A DNA stretch of 46,876 nucleotides, from contig CAJMQU010000034.1 in the NCBI GenBank assembly GCA_905215555.1, forward strand, positions 1-46,876, written 5' to 3'. This DNA is from an uncultured bacterium (GTDB lineage Bacteria; Bacteroidota; Bacteroidia; Bacteroidales; Bacteroidaceae). The position numbers were made by a program, and so were the translations under genes. Within the stretch, counting starts at the first letter, position 1. Every line of letters starts with the position of its first letter. The notes below the pieces were generated by a model. The model had not been told where the DNA came from and did not search any database. It worked only from the letters and a program-made list of their open reading frames with translations. Below, in pieces: positions 43,522 to 46,876 of the stretch.

Positions 43522-44784
43522 ATGAAATTCATACTACATAATCTACGCATGATTTGGTCGCGTCTACGCAGCAACGGCTGGGTGCTGGCCGAGCTATTCT
43601 TGGTATTCATCGTGATGTGGTTCCTGTGCGACTCGCTGGGTTGCCTCAAATATACTTTTTACCGCCCGCTTGGCTACAACATCAATCACGTTTATCAGCT
43701 TAATACGATTATAGGAGGTACCACCAGTGACACCACCCTGACAAATGCCGACAGATACCTGCGCGCCTTGCAGAAACTGGAGCAGGAACCCAGCGTTGAG
43801 GCGGTTGCCCTGTGTTATTGGAGTTTGCCGATGAGTGGAAACAACAGTGACAATTCACTGGCTGCTCAGGACACTATCGGGGTGAATGCACGTATCATCA
43901 ATGCAACCGGAGGATACGTTGACGTTTTCCGTATGAGTGATGATCCGCAGCGTCCCTTTGCCAAAACCCCTTCGGGCTGGAATAACGTAATGCTGAGCCA
44001 GGCGGCTGTCGAAAGATTCAAGAAGAGAATGCCGACATTCTCGCTGGACACACCGTTGAGTTACTATGGCGATACCACATCGGTCGTCACGCAAGGTGGA
44101 AAGATAGGTGCTTTCCGAACGTATCGTTATGGAAGTGATGCCTCCTGGTTTTTCTTTCGTATAGACGAGAACCAGATAAAAACGGAGTTTGCCGACAATT
44201 GGGCGCAAATCGTTTTCCGTGTGAAACCTGCTGCTGATGGCCCAGATTACCGTGCGATGTTTATCCGTGAGATTGCACCGCGACTGGATGTAGACGACTT
44301 GTTTGTGGCGGACGCTGTGCCTTATACTGAACAGCAGTTGCAATTTGAAGTCATGAATGGAGATACGGACAAGGTGAACAGCCAGATGATTGTAGTGGTC
44401 TTTCTGCTAATAAATGTATTCTTGGGATTGATCGGAACGTTCTGGTTCCGTACCCGTCGCCGCCGTAGTGAAATAGCTCTGCGTTTGGCTATGGGGAGCA
44501 CAAAGAGCCAGGTCTTCCGCCTACTGACAGGCGAGGGATTGTTGTTACTTGCACTGGTGACACTACCTGCTATGATTATTTGCTATAATATAGGTGTGGC
44601 AGAGTTCACTATCGGACGAACGGAACTGATTTCCACATGGCCCGTAGAGTGGAGTTTTATGCGCTTTCTGCTCGGTTCTTTAGGAGCTTGGCTGCTGATA
44701 GCATTGATGGTTATGGTAGGGATTTGGTTTCCGGCACGGCAGGCGATGAAGATACAGCCGGCTGAAGCATTACATGAAGAATAA
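43522..44784 (+). CDS. ABC permease, MacB/FtsX-like, 'B-type' (pair 4)
   Basis: A 420-aa B-type permease, starting MKFILHNLRMIWSRLRSNGW, then V-L-A-E-L-F-L-V, and ending Q-P-A-E-A-L-H-E-E. The FtsX segment is R-R-S-E-I-A-L-R-L-A-M-G-S. Its start is 15 nt after the A-gene stop. The DUF2807 gene follows after 39 nt. Confidence 0.9.
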   Translation: MKFILHNLRMIWSRLRSNGWVLAELFLVFIVMWFLCDSLGCLKYTFYRPLGYNINHVYQLNTIIGGTTSDTTLTNADRYLRALQKLEQEPSVEAVALCYWSLPMSGNNSDNSLAAQDTIGVNARIINATGGYVDVFRMSDDPQRPFAKTPSGWNNVMLSQAAVERFKKRMPTFSLDTPLSYYGDTTSVVTQGGKIGAFRTYRYGSDASWFFFRIDENQIKTEFADNWAQIVFRVKPAADGPDYRAMFIREIAPRLDVDDLFVADAVPYTEQQLQFEVMNGDTDKVNSQMIVVVFLLINVFLGLIGTFWFRTRRRRSEIALRLAMGSTKSQVFRLLTGEGLLLLALVTLPAMIICYNIGVAEFTIGRTELISTWPVEWSFMRFLLGSLGAWLLIALMVMVGIWFPARQAMKIQPAEALHEE

Positions 44785-44823
44785 GAAATAAAATGGGTGT
44801 TAATCATTAATATAAGAAAGATT

Positions 44824-45444
44824 ATGAAAGCTTTATTTATAACTCTGAGTTTATTATTTGCCGCAGTGGCCGGTACAGTTTATGCAGCTAACGAAAAGGA
44901 CCCGCAGGTTAGTGAAATCCGTAAAGTGGAGGCTTTCTCCTCTATAGAAGTGACGTCTGTAGCAACAGTGTACTTCACACAGGGCAACAACTATTCTCTG
45001 AAAATAGAAGGAAGGGAAGAGTATGTGACTACCACGACTACAGAAGTGAAGAATGACCGTCTCGTTATTGGCTTTAAGAATAAGAAGAATGGGAACAACA
45101 ACCGCAATAAAAGCGTGAATATCTACCTGACTGCTCCCGATTTGAAAAGCGTGAAATTCAGTGGTGTCGGTTCATTCAATTGTAATGAAGCACTGAAACT
45201 GGATGATGTAAAGTTCGAAATAGAAGGCGTTGGTAAAGTAAATGTGGAAGACCTGACCTGTAATTCCCTTGTGGTAAAAATGGAAGGTGTGGGCAAGGCC
45301 GATATCCACGTGAATTGTGACCGTCTGCGTGCCAGTATGGAAGGTGTAGGCAGTGTTACGTTGAGCGGACGTGCCGGACAGGCAGATATTTCAAAAAGTG
45401 GTATCGGGGGGGTGAACACACGTAATCTGAAAGTAGGAGAGTAG
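44824..45444 (+). CDS. Exported DUF2807 (head GIN domain) protein
   Basis: A 206-aa protein with signal peptide MKALFITLSLLFAAVAGTVY (cut near A-A-N). The rest is a beta-rich repeat domain. The motif (E/S)-G-V-G-(K/S) recurs at short, fairly even intervals (FSGVGSF, EIEGVGKV, KMEGVGKA, SMEGVGSV, KSGIGGV), the pattern of a beta-helix. The family is common in Bacteroidetes and its function is unknown. The start at 44824 was chosen because it opens the signal peptide; ATG 44797 adds nine residues. It sits inside the efflux unit, between pairs 4 and 5, so it may be a periplasmic partner of the transporter or a response protein. Confidence 0.9.
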   Translation: MKALFITLSLLFAAVAGTVYAANEKDPQVSEIRKVEAFSSIEVTSVATVYFTQGNNYSLKIEGREEYVTTTTTEVKNDRLVIGFKNKKNGNNNRNKSVNIYLTAPDLKSVKFSGVGSFNCNEALKLDDVKFEIEGVGKVNVEDLTCNSLVVKMEGVGKADIHVNCDRLRASMEGVGSVTLSGRAGQADISKSGIGGVNTRNLKVGE

Positions 45445-45497
45445 ACTGTCCGGATAATGGATGGCAATGACAGGATGATAAATAATAAATAGACCCA

Positions 45498-46790
45498 ATG
45501 ATTAAACTATATTTTACGCAAGCGTGGGCACAGTTGCGGCAACAGCCGATAATCAGTGCTGTCAGCATAGCAGGTACGGCGCTTGCCATCTTCCTCATAA
45601 TGCTGGTGGTGATGATGCAGCAAGTGAAGGTGGCGTCTTTTGCTCCCGAAAGTAACCGTGACCGCTTTCTGCATGTGCACTATATGAGTATTACCAATAA
45701 GAACTGGGGCGACGGCAGCAGCAACGGGCCTATGAGTGTGAAGACTGCACGTGAGTGCTTCCAGACGCTGAAGACACCTGAGGCAGTGACTATTTATACT
45801 TGTATGGTAATCTCTACTCCGGTCAATCTTCCGGGGCAGCCTGCCATAGGTATCGACCTGTTGCAGACGGATGATATTTTCTGGCGCGTGTTCGACTTCT
45901 CATTCACTGCCGGGAAGCCTTATGATAAGGCGACATTCGATGCCGGGCTGCCGGTAGCGGTTATTACGGAAAGTGTGGCAAAGAAGTTGTTTCAAAGCAC
46001 AGATGTTGAAGGACGTGAGTTTTTGTTGAACCATGCACCTTATAAGGTAGTGGGGGTGGTGAAAGATGTTTCCACGTTGGCTACATCCGCATACGGACAG
46101 GTATGGGTGCCTTATACCTCAACAGAGATAACGAAAGATACATGGAGTGATGAGCACATGGGCATGATGAGTTGTACCATCCTGGCACATGACCGCAATG
46201 ACTTTGATGCGATCCGCGGGGAAGCCGAACGGCGCAGGCAGGAGTATAATGTGTTGATTGGTGCCGATGGTTACGAGTTGATTTACCGTAACCGTCCGTA
46301 CGATCAGGAGAAAAGTGCAATAGCCTTTTCTGCCAATCAGGAACCGGACGTGAATCAGGCACGCAGGCAGAGACTGGTAATCTTTGCTATCCTGCTGATA
46401 GTGCCCGCCATCAATCTGAGTAGTATGACACAGAGCCGTCTTCGTCAGCGTGTGGCCGAAATAGGTGTGCGACGTGCATTTGGCAGTACGCGGCTGGAAC
46501 TGATGGGACAAATCATTACCGAGAATCTTGTAGTGACCTTGATGGCCGGTGTACTGGGGTTATTGTTCAGTGTGGCATTTGCTTATTTGGGCAATACGTT
46601 ATTGTTTGCACAGGAGTTCAGCCAGACACTCAGTCCTCCGGCAGTGGATACCAGCATATTGCTGCATGCTTCCACCTTTGGTTGGGCATTGCTGTTCTGC
46701 TTTATACTGAACTTATTGAGTTCCGGTATTCCGGCATGGCGTGCATCGAGAATAGGAATTGTAAATGCATTGGGCGGACGCCTGCATTAA
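45498..46790 (+). CDS. ABC permease, MacB/FtsX-like, 'A-type' (pair 5)
   Basis: A 430-aa A-type permease, starting MIKLYFTQAWAQLRQQPIIS and ending G-I-V-N-A-L-G-G-R-L-H, slightly different from the S-L-N end of the others. The FtsX segment is R-Q-R-V-A-E-I-G-V-R-R-A-F-G-S. It follows the DUF2807 gene after 53 nt. Confidence 0.9.
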   Translation: MIKLYFTQAWAQLRQQPIISAVSIAGTALAIFLIMLVVMMQQVKVASFAPESNRDRFLHVHYMSITNKNWGDGSSNGPMSVKTARECFQTLKTPEAVTIYTCMVISTPVNLPGQPAIGIDLLQTDDIFWRVFDFSFTAGKPYDKATFDAGLPVAVITESVAKKLFQSTDVEGREFLLNHAPYKVVGVVKDVSTLATSAYGQVWVPYTSTEITKDTWSDEHMGMMSCTILAHDRNDFDAIRGEAERRRQEYNVLIGADGYELIYRNRPYDQEKSAIAFSANQEPDVNQARRQRLVIFAILLIVPAINLSSMTQSRLRQRVAEIGVRRAFGSTRLELMGQIITENLVVTLMAGVLGLLFSVAFAYLGNTLLFAQEFSQTLSPPAVDTSILLHASTFGWALLFCFILNLLSSGIPAWRASRIGIVNALGGRLH

Positions 46791-46823
46791 TCACTCATCA
46801 CTAAACATCAATCACTGAAAGAA

Positions 46824-46876
46824 ATGACTAAGAAACTTCTTACACAGATAAAGAATGAATGGCTCTCAAACCTATG
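46824..46876 (+). CDS. ABC permease 'B-type' (pair 5), start only
   Basis: An open frame from ATG 46824 runs to the window edge. The 17 visible residues (MTKKLLTQIKNEWLSNL) resemble B-type permease starts. Position after an A-type gene supports this. The rest lies outside the window. Confidence 0.65.
   Translation, partial: MTKKLLTQIKNEWLSNL

Overview
The window looks like a chromosomal segment of a gut Bacteroides (Bacteroidales). The evidence is the promoter elements of the form TAnnTTTG (several of them TATCTTTG), the near absence of Shine-Dalgarno sites, a GadB/GlsA/GadC acid-resistance cluster, a TonB-dependent receptor with a carboxypeptidase-like N-domain, LytTR/His_kinase regulators, a type II-C CRISPR system with 47-nt repeats, and long runs of MacB/FtsX-like permeases. 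The species cannot be fixed from sequence alone.

Layout. 1-4677: glutamate-dependent acid resistance: gadC (cut by the window edge), a K+-channel-like protein, glutaminase glsA and glutamate decarboxylase gadB. 4882-13203: housekeeping genes (MFS transporter, alanine dehydrogenase, small membrane protein, M23 peptidase, C69 peptidase, phosphohexomutase). 13204-15180: mostly non-coding, with a nested inverted-repeat structure that may be an RNA, nudC, and a decayed gene that looks like an HU-family DNA-binding protein. 15183-22659: a complete type II-C CRISPR-Cas locus: minus-strand tracrRNA, cas9 (1508 aa), cas1, cas2, and an array of 16 spacers and 17 repeats. 22696-30901: minus-strand genes: GNAT acetyltransferase, LytTR response regulator, a sensor kinase, a second kinase-like protein without the phospho-accepting histidine, a frameshifted TonB-dependent receptor, an ABC-F protein with a structured leader, and cytidine deaminase. 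31001-46876: a glucosaminidase/LysM protein, then an ABC efflux super-cluster: one MacA/HlyD-like adaptor, one MacB-type ATPase, five tandem pairs of permeases (the last cut off), and one DUF2807 protein.

How the parts work together. The CRISPR locus can be read in detail. An anti-repeat upstream of cas9 followed by a terminator hairpin defines a minus-strand tracrRNA of about 80 nt. Its polarity requires the array to be transcribed from the minus strand, toward cas2. Each intact repeat carries on that strand a Bacteroides-type promoter (TTG, 19 nt, TATCTTTG), so crRNAs may be made repeat by repeat without a leader promoter. The one degenerate repeat is the transcription-upstream one, and it has decayed almost only in the part that would pair with tracrRNA, which no spacer needs there.

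The efflux cluster appears to be two transcription units driven by the same regulatory module. The same palindrome (GTGTTC-N6-CGGACAC type) lies about 54 bp upstream of a TTTTTGGCA-type -24/-12 element in front of both the adaptor gene and the ATPase gene. This suggests joint control by a sigma-54 enhancer-binding protein. These assignments are inferred from the sequence; no database search was run.
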